Virus record (IMG/VR): IMGVR_UViG_3300048593_000286
Span: 1 to 24,707 of that record
Length of the DNA: 24,707 nucleotides
DNA from: a virus
Strand: one strand, 5' to 3'
The translations under genes and the position numbers were made by a program. The stretch's first letter is position 1. Each line of letters opens with the position of its first letter. Below the pieces are notes generated by a model. The model was not told where the DNA came from. It was given only the letters and a program-made list of their open reading frames with translations, and did not search any database. Of this stretch, positions 9,478 through 17,939 are shown one piece after another.

Positions 9478-9957
9478 TTATGTACTCCCTGATAAGTATC
9501 TCTTACCTTTTAATCTAGTCTCAACATCAACGGCGGTCAGTGAGAAGTAACCTTCAGACCTGTTCCAGACACACACTTGATGGGTGTATCCGATACCTTG
9601 TAACTGCTCTTTAAAAACGTAATAACTGTCTGTCGAGTCTTCGACATACGACACCACATCCTCTGCCGTCACTTGGTTGTATTGGTGCTGGAGAAGTATG
9701 GTGATGTTTACGTCAAGTTGTGTTTTTAACTTACCTAGCAAGTCTGAGTAGTCTTGCGTAAGTAAGTTGACATCAGAGGCGATGAACTTCTTGTTGTCGC
9801 TACGGTCTACAACAACGTAAACATATTTAATTGCTTTAAGGCGCTGCAATTGCATAACACCTTGCTGCGCCGCATCTTCCACATCTAGTGGTGTAATGTA
9901 CCAAGAAGGGTACACATACCCTACTACTGCGATACTGTCTGTCGGAACTGTGTACAT
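9478..9957 (-). CDS. Hypothetical protein between tail tube B and the core proteins
   Basis: 159 residues; not recognised. The ATG follows directly on the stop codon of tail tube B (TAAATG), with GGAG just upstream, so it is translated within the late operon. The protein is a mix of strand- and helix-like segments with many Tyr, Val and Asp residues (IKYVYVVVDRSDNKKFIASD near the middle). There is no signal peptide, membrane segment or clear catalytic motif. The size and position would suit a small tail or core assembly factor, but nothing in the sequence proves this. Confidence 0.7.
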   Translation of the reverse strand: MYTVPTDSIAVVGYVYPSWYITPLDVEDAAQQGVMQLQRLKAIKYVYVVVDRSDNKKFIASDVNLLTQDYSDLLGKLKTQLDVNITILLQHQYNQVTAEDVVSYVEDSTDSYYVFKEQLQGIGYTHQVCVWNRSEGYFSLTAVDVETRLKGKRYLSGST

Positions 9958-12900
9958 TTATACTCCACAAGCGTATTTGTTGCCGCAATTATCTGGTGAA
10001 CCAGTTATCACAATGTCAGTTAATTCATAAGTCCAACTAGCTGGATTGAATACAGGTGGAACACCATTATCATATAATGTTCTTGTGTGAGTTACGTTAG
10101 CAAAAACGATTGTCGCTGTAAAATAGTATGTACCTGATACTGAAGTTACAACTACACCTATACTGCTGATAGCGCCAACACCCGATGTGGATATGTATGT
10201 CTCTGTAATAAGTGTACCTGCACCATTTCTTATCTTTCCAAGTGCTGTAACTGTGTAAGAAGTACCAACACACTGACCGCCAGTAAATAGAAGAGTTCGA
10301 GCCGCTTCACATTCAGCTTGTGACACATAACTACCGTCAGGGTTTAGCGAACACACCCCATCAGAGCATGACCACATACTTGGGAACTGTAGCGGATTTC
10401 CATTTGCGTACACAGGATTCCCGTCTGAGTCTACTGCACCCTCATATGGAGTCGTGTCACTGTCTGTTATGTCGCTGTAAGGCAGCAACTCACAGAAGTT
10501 ATTCAAAGGCACTACTCCAAAAGACACGTTGTTAAGTGTCTGAATAACGCTGTCCTCGTACAACACAGCACCATTAAATGACCCTGCTACTTTGTAGAAG
10601 AAAGTCAACTGCTTCCCATCTACAACACCACTAATGCTTATCTCTTCGCTATTGAGTTTAGTCCAGTTGTTTGTAAGAACACCATCATATAATATAGTTA
10701 CATCAAGTTCACCGAGAACAGGTGACATAACTAGTGGAGAAGTGTAACGAGTAACACCCGTGTAGGTAGGTATGTTTTGGGCGCATGGTTGTACATCTAC
10801 TGTTTGACCTGCTGTGAATTTCTTAGCAAAGTCAATATACAACTCGTACTCTGTGCGCGTAATCTGGAAATCACACAACGTCTTGCAGCACAGCAGCATA
10901 AACTCTCGCCAGAACAAGAACGATGAAATGTCCCAAGGTAGTACAGCTTTGTATTCACTCCACACCTTCTGGTCTGTGAAGTACACCATCAATCTTTGAT
11001 TGTAGACGTACAGCTTGTTATTGAAGGTGTCGTATGAAAGCTTTGAGTCAGCGCCAAACTCTTTGATAACATTGCGTATAGGTAACGAAATCTCACTAGC
11101 GCGGTACTCATTAGAGGTTACGATACCTAGGTCAAACACCCCATTCTCAGATAAAAAGAATAGGGTACTCTCTGTTGTTTCTACACCATCTCTGCCGATA
11201 CACCCTACACTGGCAGTTAGTGTGAGTGTTGGAGTGTTGACGTTAAACTGTCCATTAGTGTCTAACGTGGTTTTATATGTGCTGGTGCGTGTGAACACAA
11301 ACAGAAATTGCTGCCACTGTCGCATTGCGAGAACAGTGTCAGACTGAGAGAACGGCACTCTAATTTTGAACGGGTCTATTGTAGGATTATTTAAGTCGTC
11401 TGTTGTTTGGAAGTACCTGTAAGGTGCGCCATCTACAATTTTGTCATAAACACCGCTAACCAGTAGAGTAGCACCAACACCTGCAAGGCATAAGCGCGAC
11501 TGGTAGAGCGCACCGAAAGTCGGAAATATTCCTTCATCGTAATTAGCGTAATCACCAAAACCGTAAGCTGGGACATAAGACCCGTTATCGTAATTGTACT
11601 TTGTATTAAGCGCAGCAGAGCCGCACCACTTACGTTCAGTATTTACTAGAGTAACGTACTCGTCCTTTTTAACGCCTATTGGAGTGCTTGCAGTGAACGA
11701 CACAAACTTCTGTACTGTTGAAGTCCCTGTGTAGGGTGTAAGAGATTCTGTTTCGTGAGTGTAGTATTTTTGTGTACCAGACACAGTAGTTATGGTGCTT
11801 CTTGCAACTGCTGTTTCACCGACAAACACATTTAAGTTAGCGTTAAGAACACCCTTCTTATTGTTAAAACGAAGTTGGCGCAACCTTACGAATGATACCG
11901 AATCGTATGCAACTCTTTCTATAGTTGTTGTAAGACCGTCCGCGATTACTGAGTGAACACCTCCATCTAGATACAGAAAGATGTCGCCAGCCAGACCAGT
12001 ATAGTTGGCTACAGCAGTAGTTAAAGCAGAATCGGTGTACAACTTAATGATGTTAGCAGTCAACACCAACACATAATAAACCGTTGTTGCGTTTAACGTT
12101 GCTGGTAAAGTACCGTTGGTTGTTTTAACTCTTACAGCGTCACCAGTAAACAACTTGTGTTGCGCGATAGTTAAAAGGTTGGTGTTAGAGACAGCTTGAT
12201 GGTCAAAGAACAACTCAGACCTATAGACAAAAATAACTTTCTTGCGCAGATTTTGGTCGTAATACACCTCAAATGCATTAGCTGATAACGACTTCGCGTA
12301 ATACGTTGTCGTTTCGAGTAAACCTACTAGAAGGGTGTTTGTTGTAATAAAACGTATTGGTTGTGCGTTTGTAAAACCGTGTGCAGTTATCGCGATGAAG
12401 TTATCGGTGTAATCTACAGCCAAATCGGTAAACGTTTTTGTGTTGCGTGCACCAATTGTTGCTATCGTTGTTAACGCTGCATCTGTGTACAACTCGATAA
12501 CATCTTCGTTAATCTCTTTCGCGTAATAGGCAGCAGAGTCAGACAAGCTTACAGGAACAGCACCTTCAGTGTTGGACAAATTGACAATGTCATAACTCTT
12601 AAGTTTGTGCTTTAAGATTTTTATCTGGTTGCCAGACACATCTTTGTCTGTGAATGTGCGGATGTTCGAGTTTGTTATGTCACCAAACGTCACAAAGAAC
12701 TTTGACGGGCTAGTGTAGGTGTTCGCAGAAGGTGTGTAATTCGCACCATCAGAGAAAGAATACTCTACCGAAATCTGCGGTTGATTGTTAGATTTGTAAG
12801 TGTAAATATTTCCAAATGCATCATTAATAAATGCAAATACACCGTAACGGGTGCTGTCTGGTATTTCATCTGTTACAATTGAATTAGGGATTTGAACGTG

Positions 12901-13572
12901 TTTGTCTTCGTCAGAGACACCAAACCTAGAGACGCGCTGGTAAAAGTTGTCACCAAACCAGATAAGAGATTCCGCCCACCATTGCCAAGAGAAGGTGCAA
13001 ACGTAAACAGTTGCGCCGATGGTGATACTAGCTGATGTGATAGTGAGGTTTCCAGCAGAATAACCAAGTGTTCGTGCAACACGTACACCGTTTACATACA
13101 CCACACAATCTGTGTAGGTGTTAACCCAAGTTGTGCCAACGGCTATTACTATTGAACCTGCGGTAATTGCGACAGAAGATGCTTCTTCAAACCTCACTTG
13201 GACAGGTGCTTGTTTTTCGCACAACAGAAGATTGAAGTTGTCATCCAGTGGTATGCTGAATGGTAACGATGATGCACTCTTGAATACATTATCTTTCTCC
13301 CACAACTTTGTCATTACATCGTTCTGTAAATCAAACACCCTTAATTTAGTGTTAAACTTTGAGATTATAAACTCATACCCTAGTGTGGTTACGAACCTAC
13401 TGACAAACACTGGATTGGGTGTAACCGCGTCTTTAAACAGTGTAAGTGTTCCGTTACGCTTGCGGACACTTCCGCCAATGTCAAAATCTACATTTAGTAA
13501 AGAAGGTGAGTCATCTTTAGGGAGTGCCAACTCTCCGCTTACAGTGTTTAATCCTCCGAACTTTGTCTTCAC
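9958..13572 (-). CDS. Tail tubular protein B (gp12-like), enlarged
   Basis: 1204 residues, against roughly 800 in T7 gp12. It starts at GTG, with GTGA overlapping the stop of tail tube A. The N-terminus (KFGGLNTVSGELALPKDDSP, then a GGSVRKRNG segment) is the classical opening of podovirus tail nozzle proteins. Three related repeats of about 60-70 residues lie near 310-370, 391-450 and 463-525; each has a Gly/Lys-His-like turn, a YYAK or YYVL strand and an LYTD/VYYD strand, suggesting tandem beta domains inserted in the nozzle. The C-terminal region from about residue 1066 is Cys-containing (WSCSDGVCSLNPDGSYVSQ, then AECEAA) and ends with NCGNKYACGV, possibly disulphide-stabilised surface decoration. 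It forms the lower tail with tail tube A. Confidence 0.88.
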   Translation of the reverse strand: MKTKFGGLNTVSGELALPKDDSPSLLNVDFDIGGSVRKRNGTLTLFKDAVTPNPVFVSRFVTTLGYEFIISKFNTKLRVFDLQNDVMTKLWEKDNVFKSASSLPFSIPLDDNFNLLLCEKQAPVQVRFEEASSVAITAGSIVIAVGTTWVNTYTDCVVYVNGVRVARTLGYSAGNLTITSASITIGATVYVCTFSWQWWAESLIWFGDNFYQRVSRFGVSDEDKHVQIPNSIVTDEIPDSTRYGVFAFINDAFGNIYTYKSNNQPQISVEYSFSDGANYTPSANTYTSPSKFFVTFGDITNSNIRTFTDKDVSGNQIKILKHKLKSYDIVNLSNTEGAVPVSLSDSAAYYAKEINEDVIELYTDAALTTIATIGARNTKTFTDLAVDYTDNFIAITAHGFTNAQPIRFITTNTLLVGLLETTTYYAKSLSANAFEVYYDQNLRKKVIFVYRSELFFDHQAVSNTNLLTIAQHKLFTGDAVRVKTTNGTLPATLNATTVYYVLVLTANIIKLYTDSALTTAVANYTGLAGDIFLYLDGGVHSVIADGLTTTIERVAYDSVSFVRLRQLRFNNKKGVLNANLNVFVGETAVARSTITTVSGTQKYYTHETESLTPYTGTSTVQKFVSFTASTPIGVKKDEYVTLVNTERKWCGSAALNTKYNYDNGSYVPAYGFGDYANYDEGIFPTFGALYQSRLCLAGVGATLLVSGVYDKIVDGAPYRYFQTTDDLNNPTIDPFKIRVPFSQSDTVLAMRQWQQFLFVFTRTSTYKTTLDTNGQFNVNTPTLTLTASVGCIGRDGVETTESTLFFLSENGVFDLGIVTSNEYRASEISLPIRNVIKEFGADSKLSYDTFNNKLYVYNQRLMVYFTDQKVWSEYKAVLPWDISSFLFWREFMLLCCKTLCDFQITRTEYELYIDFAKKFTAGQTVDVQPCAQNIPTYTGVTRYTSPLVMSPVLGELDVTILYDGVLTNNWTKLNSEEISISGVVDGKQLTFFYKVAGSFNGAVLYEDSVIQTLNNVSFGVVPLNNFCELLPYSDITDSDTTPYEGAVDSDGNPVYANGNPLQFPSMWSCSDGVCSLNPDGSYVSQAECEAARTLLFTGGQCVGTSYTVTALGKIRNGAGTLITETYISTSGVGAISSIGVVVTSVSGTYYFTATIVFANVTHTRTLYDNGVPPVFNPASWTYELTDIVITGSPDNCGNKYACGV

Positions 13573-14207
13573 CTTCTTCCACCTCTGAACATATTTGGAC
13601 GATTGCGCGTTATGCGCTGGTCTTTCTGTATCGCTTTTGCTAAACGTATTCCATACTCACGTATAAATGCTTGATACCCTCCTTGGTCGTCAAGCATCTG
13701 CAAGCACAATTTCGCTTGCATTAAGTTCTCCATAACGTTCACAAAGTCATCTGTAAACGGAATAAGAGCGTTAGCTGTGTAAGACGGTAGTAACAACTCT
13801 TCCACATATTGAAATCGTATTTGAGCTTTGTCTGCTGTTGACGGTTTGGCGTAAAAAGAGACAGTTGTGTTATTCTGCAAACAGAAATATTGAACGTACC
13901 CTTCGTCACCTTGTTCAAGTGTTACAAGTTCAGTGTTGAATATTGGTGTAAGTTTACGTTCACCAACAACAACAGAAATCATTTGCTGATACTGTGGAAC
14001 AGTCGCCACGTTAGCAGACCACGAAGTTGCACCACCCACCTTATTTAAAAAGCTCCACACACATTCGTGGGTGAAGCTTGTAAAAGTGTCTTTAAATATT
14101 TTGTAAGCGCGGCGTTGTGGTGAGTTTACTATAGTACCTACCATGTAGTCGCGCTCACCTACAGCGAGTAAACAACCATTTATGAAGTCCATCTGCTTTG
14201 TACTCAC
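13569..14207 (-). CDS. Tail tubular protein A (gp11-like)
   Basis: 212 residues. It starts at GTG inside a GTGA overlap with the KTSC gene. Size and motifs fit the podovirus adaptor/tail-tube A family: FINGCLLAVGERDY near the start, a WSF segment near residue 45, and a C-terminal helix-rich part (NLMQAKLCLQMLDDQGGYQA). T7 gp11 is close in length (196 residues). The protein forms the ring that joins the portal to the tail nozzle. It sits immediately before tail tube B, as expected. The C-terminus is basic (NRPNMFRGGRR). The alternative, an unrelated head-completion protein, is unlikely given the neighbour. Confidence 0.88.
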   Translation of the reverse strand: MSTKQMDFINGCLLAVGERDYMVGTIVNSPQRRAYKIFKDTFTSFTHECVWSFLNKVGGATSWSANVATVPQYQQMISVVVGERKLTPIFNTELVTLEQGDEGYVQYFCLQNNTTVSFYAKPSTADKAQIRFQYVEELLLPSYTANALIPFTDDFVNVMENLMQAKLCLQMLDDQGGYQAFIREYGIRLAKAIQKDQRITRNRPNMFRGGRR

Positions 14208-14413
14208 AGCTTCTTACCTTCATACTTATTTTTTATAACTGAAGCAAAGTAATTTCCTTTAGACTTTGCTCTTTTAAACGCAAGAGCAGTTGCAGGTGTA
14301 ACGCTCTTATATTCATACACTCCACCAGATTTAAACTCGACCTCCAGAGTTCTGGAAGCCGAGTCGTACCCGATAGCAGCGATGTTAGTCGATTTTACGG
14401 GTGTTCTTTTCAC
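14204..14413 (-). CDS. KTSC-domain small protein
   Basis: 69 residues, beginning at GTG, whose G is the last base of the capsid gene stop (TAGTG). The sequence VKSTNIAAIGYDSASRTLEV followed by a FKSGGVYEYKSV segment and SKGNYFASVIKNKY is a textbook KTSC domain, a short fold related to part of lysyl-tRNA synthetase and common in phages and bacteria. Its biochemical role is not established; it may bind nucleic acid. It is encoded between the major capsid protein and tail tube A, so it is expressed late and could be a virion or assembly factor. The family call is strong; the function is unknown. Confidence 0.88.
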   Translation of the reverse strand: MKRTPVKSTNIAAIGYDSASRTLEVEFKSGGVYEYKSVTPATALAFKRAKSKGNYFASVIKNKYEGKKL

Positions 14414-15438
14414 TAAGGTGCGGTGTGAATTAAAACGCAGTGGTCGGGACGGTAGACGCGCATGCCGTAAACTTGAGTGTTTACGAGTACGTCAGCTTGG
14501 TACAGGTTTTCACGGCTCATTTCAGATGAGGGTGTTTTCTGCATAGCGTACCTAGCCCAATCTTTCTGTACCAGCATACAAGTACAGAATGGTTGTGCAA
14601 CTTCAGCACCAGTCTTGCCGCGTGGCAGACCGCCAGACACCAAACCTACAGGAGTGTCTTGTGTAGGTAAGTAAGGACTTCCCACAACCCCCGGGGTTGG
14701 TTCACCCGTTGCACCTTCACCGTTGATGTAGCCATTTAAAGTATTTGCAGCAATCTGAGTTGTAGCAATAACAGGGATACCGTAGAGAGTGCCAATAACA
14801 CCAGTAGATGTAGGTGCGCCGTTGACGAAATCTTTGCTGGTGAACTTGGTGATACCAAGTAAGTCAGTATATTGACCGACAGCAACAATCCAGTGGCGTT
14901 CACGTTGAGGAACATTTGCTTCGTCTAGACGTTGAATTGCAGCGCGTACAGCGTTGTCGTCTAACGCAGCAGGGTCGCCAGCAATCGTACCAGTACTAGA
15001 GACAACGATTTGCTGTGTAGTTGGAATAGAAGCGCGAAGACCGAGAAGGGAGTTATCGATGTCACGCGCCATTGCGTAAGCTGCTTCAGAGATGTAAGGT
15101 ACACGAAGACTGAAGTTAGATTGCAAGTCGAGGATGTCTTCAATCATGAAGGACACTTCCTTGTACTTATCAACCTTCATTTCCCAGTTTTCACCGGGAA
15201 ATGACTGTAACCGAACTTGAGTTTCAGGTAACTTATCAAAAACACCCATTCTCTTGATGAGTGGGACTTTGATGGTGTCACCCTTCTTACCAGAAAAGTT
15301 AACCATTGTCGATGCTTGGGTCAGCACAAAATTTGCGTCAAGCTCTTTCTTTAGTTCAGTTTCCCAAATTTGAGGAATGAACGCGGAATTAGCTTGAAGC
15401 GTATTTGCACTGCCGTTGTATGGTGCATGTAAAGCCAT
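14413..15438 (-). CDS. Major capsid protein (HK97-fold family)
   Basis: 341 residues, starting at ATG with AGGA in the leader (the upstream gene ends GTAGGATAA). The opening (residues about 15-75, including FIPQIWETELKKELDANFVL and GDTIKVPLIKR) and the central part (ISEAAYAMARDIDNSLLGLR) match phage coat proteins of the HK97 fold found in many podoviruses. The C-terminal segment NTQVYGMRVYRPDHCVLIHT is the typical final strand region. It lies directly after the scaffold gene, as usual. No prohead protease gene is visible nearby, consistent with T7-like capsids that mature without cleavage. Assembly is expected in the cytoplasm around the scaffold and portal. Confidence 0.92.
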   Translation of the reverse strand: MALHAPYNGSANTLQANSAFIPQIWETELKKELDANFVLTQASTMVNFSGKKGDTIKVPLIKRMGVFDKLPETQVRLQSFPGENWEMKVDKYKEVSFMIEDILDLQSNFSLRVPYISEAAYAMARDIDNSLLGLRASIPTTQQIVVSSTGTIAGDPAALDDNAVRAAIQRLDEANVPQRERHWIVAVGQYTDLLGITKFTSKDFVNGAPTSTGVIGTLYGIPVIATTQIAANTLNGYINGEGATGEPTPGVVGSPYLPTQDTPVGLVSGGLPRGKTGAEVAQPFCTCMLVQKDWARYAMQKTPSSEMSRENLYQADVLVNTQVYGMRVYRPDHCVLIHTAP

Positions 15439-15445
15439 GTTGTTG

Positions 15446-16177
15446 TTATCCTACGAGTCCGTTGTTGTAAGCGTGTGTAATTTTGTCAGCGTTTGCGCGG
15501 TACTCATCTACACTCATTGCATCAATTTGCGACTGTGTGAACAAGAAGCGCTTTCCGCCTGTGTTTGGGCTGCTTTTCGTTGATTTTGTCTTAGCACTAC
15601 CAGCTTGAAGACTGCGCCAAAGAACATCAGCACCTTTAGGGTTGTCGTACAAAGCTTTATCAGCTTTAGACATCTTGTTAAAGTACGGTTTGATTTCCGC
15701 CAGACGAGATTGAGTCTCTTTAATATCTACACCCCATAAGGCAGCAAGCTCATCCTGCTTTGCTACAATTTGCTGAGCGATGCGTACGTTCTTAAGTTCC
15801 GCCAAACCTTCGCGCAAGTTGTCAGCACCACCAACTTCTTTGAATACATCTTGAATTGCTTTAGCAATCTCAGTGAACTCTTTCACCTCCATACCAGTTT
15901 GTTCAACAAAGTAATTAGTGAACTTCTCATCGAGCGTCAGAGGTTTGTCATCCTCCTCTGGTGGTGTCTCTTCTTCTGGAGTTTCTTCTTCGTCACCGTC
16001 AATATCGGGTAACTCAATAAGGTCTGTTTCTTCTACTGGTGAGGGTGCGTCTGGGTTTACCCACACCTCCTTACCACTTTCATCCAATAAGGTTGCCGCT
16101 TTGTCCGAGATTGGGGTCAATTGCGGCGCTGGAGACTGTTGGCTCTGCTCCATCGGTGATTGTTGCTGGTTGTCCAT
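15446..16177 (-). CDS. Capsid scaffolding protein
   Basis: 243 residues. The first 80 residues are rich in Gln, Pro, Glu and Asp, with a strongly acidic run (IDGDEEETPEEETPPEEDDK); the rest is helical and charged, ending in a Lys/Ser-rich patch and a small C-terminal helix. This composition and the place between portal and major capsid protein fit a scaffolding protein such as T7 gp9, which guides shell assembly and then leaves the head. An AAGGA site lies 6 bases before the ATG. Its first 98 bases overlap the end of the portal gene in another frame. Confidence is high from context, moderate from sequence alone. Confidence 0.85.
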   Translation of the reverse strand: MDNQQQSPMEQSQQSPAPQLTPISDKAATLLDESGKEVWVNPDAPSPVEETDLIELPDIDGDEEETPEEETPPEEDDKPLTLDEKFTNYFVEQTGMEVKEFTEIAKAIQDVFKEVGGADNLREGLAELKNVRIAQQIVAKQDELAALWGVDIKETQSRLAEIKPYFNKMSKADKALYDNPKGADVLWRSLQAGSAKTKSTKSSPNTGGKRFLFTQSQIDAMSVDEYRANADKITHAYNNGLVG

Positions 16178-17939
16178 ACGAATCCTTTAGTTGATTTAGT
16201 AATTGATTTCCGCCATCTGTCTGCATTTGTTGTTCAATTGCGTTGACAGCGCTTTGTCCGCCCATTTGTCGAATAGGGTTCTCAGGAGCTTTTTTAGTCT
16301 TGAGAAATTCTTGAGGGTCGTCAAATGGGAGGTGTCTCATTACCCTCCTTAGAACTGCTTCTTTGTCGATGAGTGTCGCCATCTCAGAGTCTTGGTTGAC
16401 AGCACCGAGAAAGTCGTAAATGTCTTGGAGTGCTTTACGTTTTTCAATAACGTGGTCACTTCCTTTTGCATCTACGCGCACCTCAACCAAGTCTGAACGT
16501 GTAATACGAGCATAGTCGAACTTACCTGCCTCGTCTCCAGCGTATCTGACAATCGCCGCCTTACTTTTGTACTGTCGGTAAATATTGAATATCTTGTCGA
16601 TAGCTTTTGTGAGTCCGCGCTTTTCCAATCTACGGTGTATACCACTTAGACGGTTGCCTCCAGCTTCGCGCACTGCTGCGATTTCGGCTGCTGTGACACG
16701 TTCGCCGCTTCTTCCCATACCTGCACCAATAAGCGGTCCAGTTGCAGCATTTTTATCAATACTGCTTTCCATGTAATTCGCCTCTTCGTAAGACGTTTGA
16801 ATGTTCCACTGAGAAGGAGGTATCGGTTTTATATCGTCATGGTCATCAACTTCGAGCACCCTTCCCGGCTCTGCGTATAAATCTTCCGCGTCTAGCGTGG
16901 ATGATGGTTTCTTCGTCCACATCGGGCTAGTTGTTAGTTCTATACCGTCCAAACGTTGATTTGTGAGGATGTTAAGAACGTGAATCATACCTAACGAAGA
17001 TTGAAGCGCACCAATACCGTACACCATGTCTACTACAGGGATAAAGTTGCAGTAAATCATGGGAGTGCCGCTTTTATACAAGTTTGGTTGTATGTTAAGC
17101 AGAAGATTATCCGCAAAAGTGACGACAACATCTTCGTATTCACAACCGTCTATAATAATACAGCCCCAATACTCATAAATTTCGCAGAACTCATCTACTG
17201 AATTACGCTCAACAGACTGCAATCCTTGGAATTGACGCACTTTGTCGAACTTATTGTAGCTGCGCGTACCATGCACCTTCAACACTTCATACTCGTCTGT
17301 CAAAGGAAACTCATCAGATTTGGTTTTCTCCATAACTTCCGCGCGAGTCATCATAACGCGGCGCACAACGTTAGTATCTGAAGGGTCTTTTCCAGCAGCA
17401 TCCAGCCAAAAATCGAACACATTAACGAGTTCAATTTCTACAGCGTCGTCATCGTCATCCCAAGGAAAGAATAAACAACTGTTTCCAGTGATGATAAGCT
17501 GTCGCACGAAGTCGTCAAACTTAATATCAAACTCCAAGTCTTTTAACTCATCACGCAAAAACTTTCGGAGCACCCTCAATAGGTCTGTGTCCGATGGATT
17601 ACGCGGCTCAATGTCAAACCAGTTCTCGTTTGGGAAGAGTGCACCCATCAGGTATGCGTGAATTGTTTCTACAATCTCAAACGCCTTTCCTCTGTCAATC
17701 TTGTGCCGCCAATCTGTCCCTACATTACCTACAGACTTTATTCGTTGTGCGCGAAGCTCATTTTGCGCTGCGTGAGTAGCGAGGTACTGCGCCCAACTTT
17801 CTACCCAAGTCTCCTCCACCTCAATTCTGCTGTTTTTCATGTCGTTAAGTTTTGAGTTAACGTAATTTAAAACAGCACCGTGGTCGAGTTTCTTTAGAGA
17901 CTTCCGCCGTACTTCTTGTTTATCGTCAGATGGGTACAT
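16080..17939 (-). CDS. Portal (head-tail connector) protein
   Basis: 619 residues, larger than T7 gp8 (536). The N-terminal region with WVESWAQYLATHAAQNELRA and DRGKAFEIVETIHAYLMGAL followed by FPNENWFDIEPR is characteristic of podovirus portals; the middle contains a MIYCNFIPVVDMVYGIGALQ segment, and the stem/crown part has TAAEIAAVREAGGNRLSGI. The C-terminus is Gln- and Ala-rich. It forms the dodecameric ring through which DNA is packaged and ejected, working with the terminase encoded just upstream. A strong ribosome binding site (GAGGAGAGG) precedes the ATG. The gene overlaps the terminase end by 46 bases and the scaffold start by 98 bases. Confidence 0.9.
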   Translation of the reverse strand: MYPSDDKQEVRRKSLKKLDHGAVLNYVNSKLNDMKNSRIEVEETWVESWAQYLATHAAQNELRAQRIKSVGNVGTDWRHKIDRGKAFEIVETIHAYLMGALFPNENWFDIEPRNPSDTDLLRVLRKFLRDELKDLEFDIKFDDFVRQLIITGNSCLFFPWDDDDDAVEIELVNVFDFWLDAAGKDPSDTNVVRRVMMTRAEVMEKTKSDEFPLTDEYEVLKVHGTRSYNKFDKVRQFQGLQSVERNSVDEFCEIYEYWGCIIIDGCEYEDVVVTFADNLLLNIQPNLYKSGTPMIYCNFIPVVDMVYGIGALQSSLGMIHVLNILTNQRLDGIELTTSPMWTKKPSSTLDAEDLYAEPGRVLEVDDHDDIKPIPPSQWNIQTSYEEANYMESSIDKNAATGPLIGAGMGRSGERVTAAEIAAVREAGGNRLSGIHRRLEKRGLTKAIDKIFNIYRQYKSKAAIVRYAGDEAGKFDYARITRSDLVEVRVDAKGSDHVIEKRKALQDIYDFLGAVNQDSEMATLIDKEAVLRRVMRHLPFDDPQEFLKTKKAPENPIRQMGGQSAVNAIEQQMQTDGGNQLLNQLKDSYGQPATITDGAEPTVSSAAIDPNLGQSGNLIG

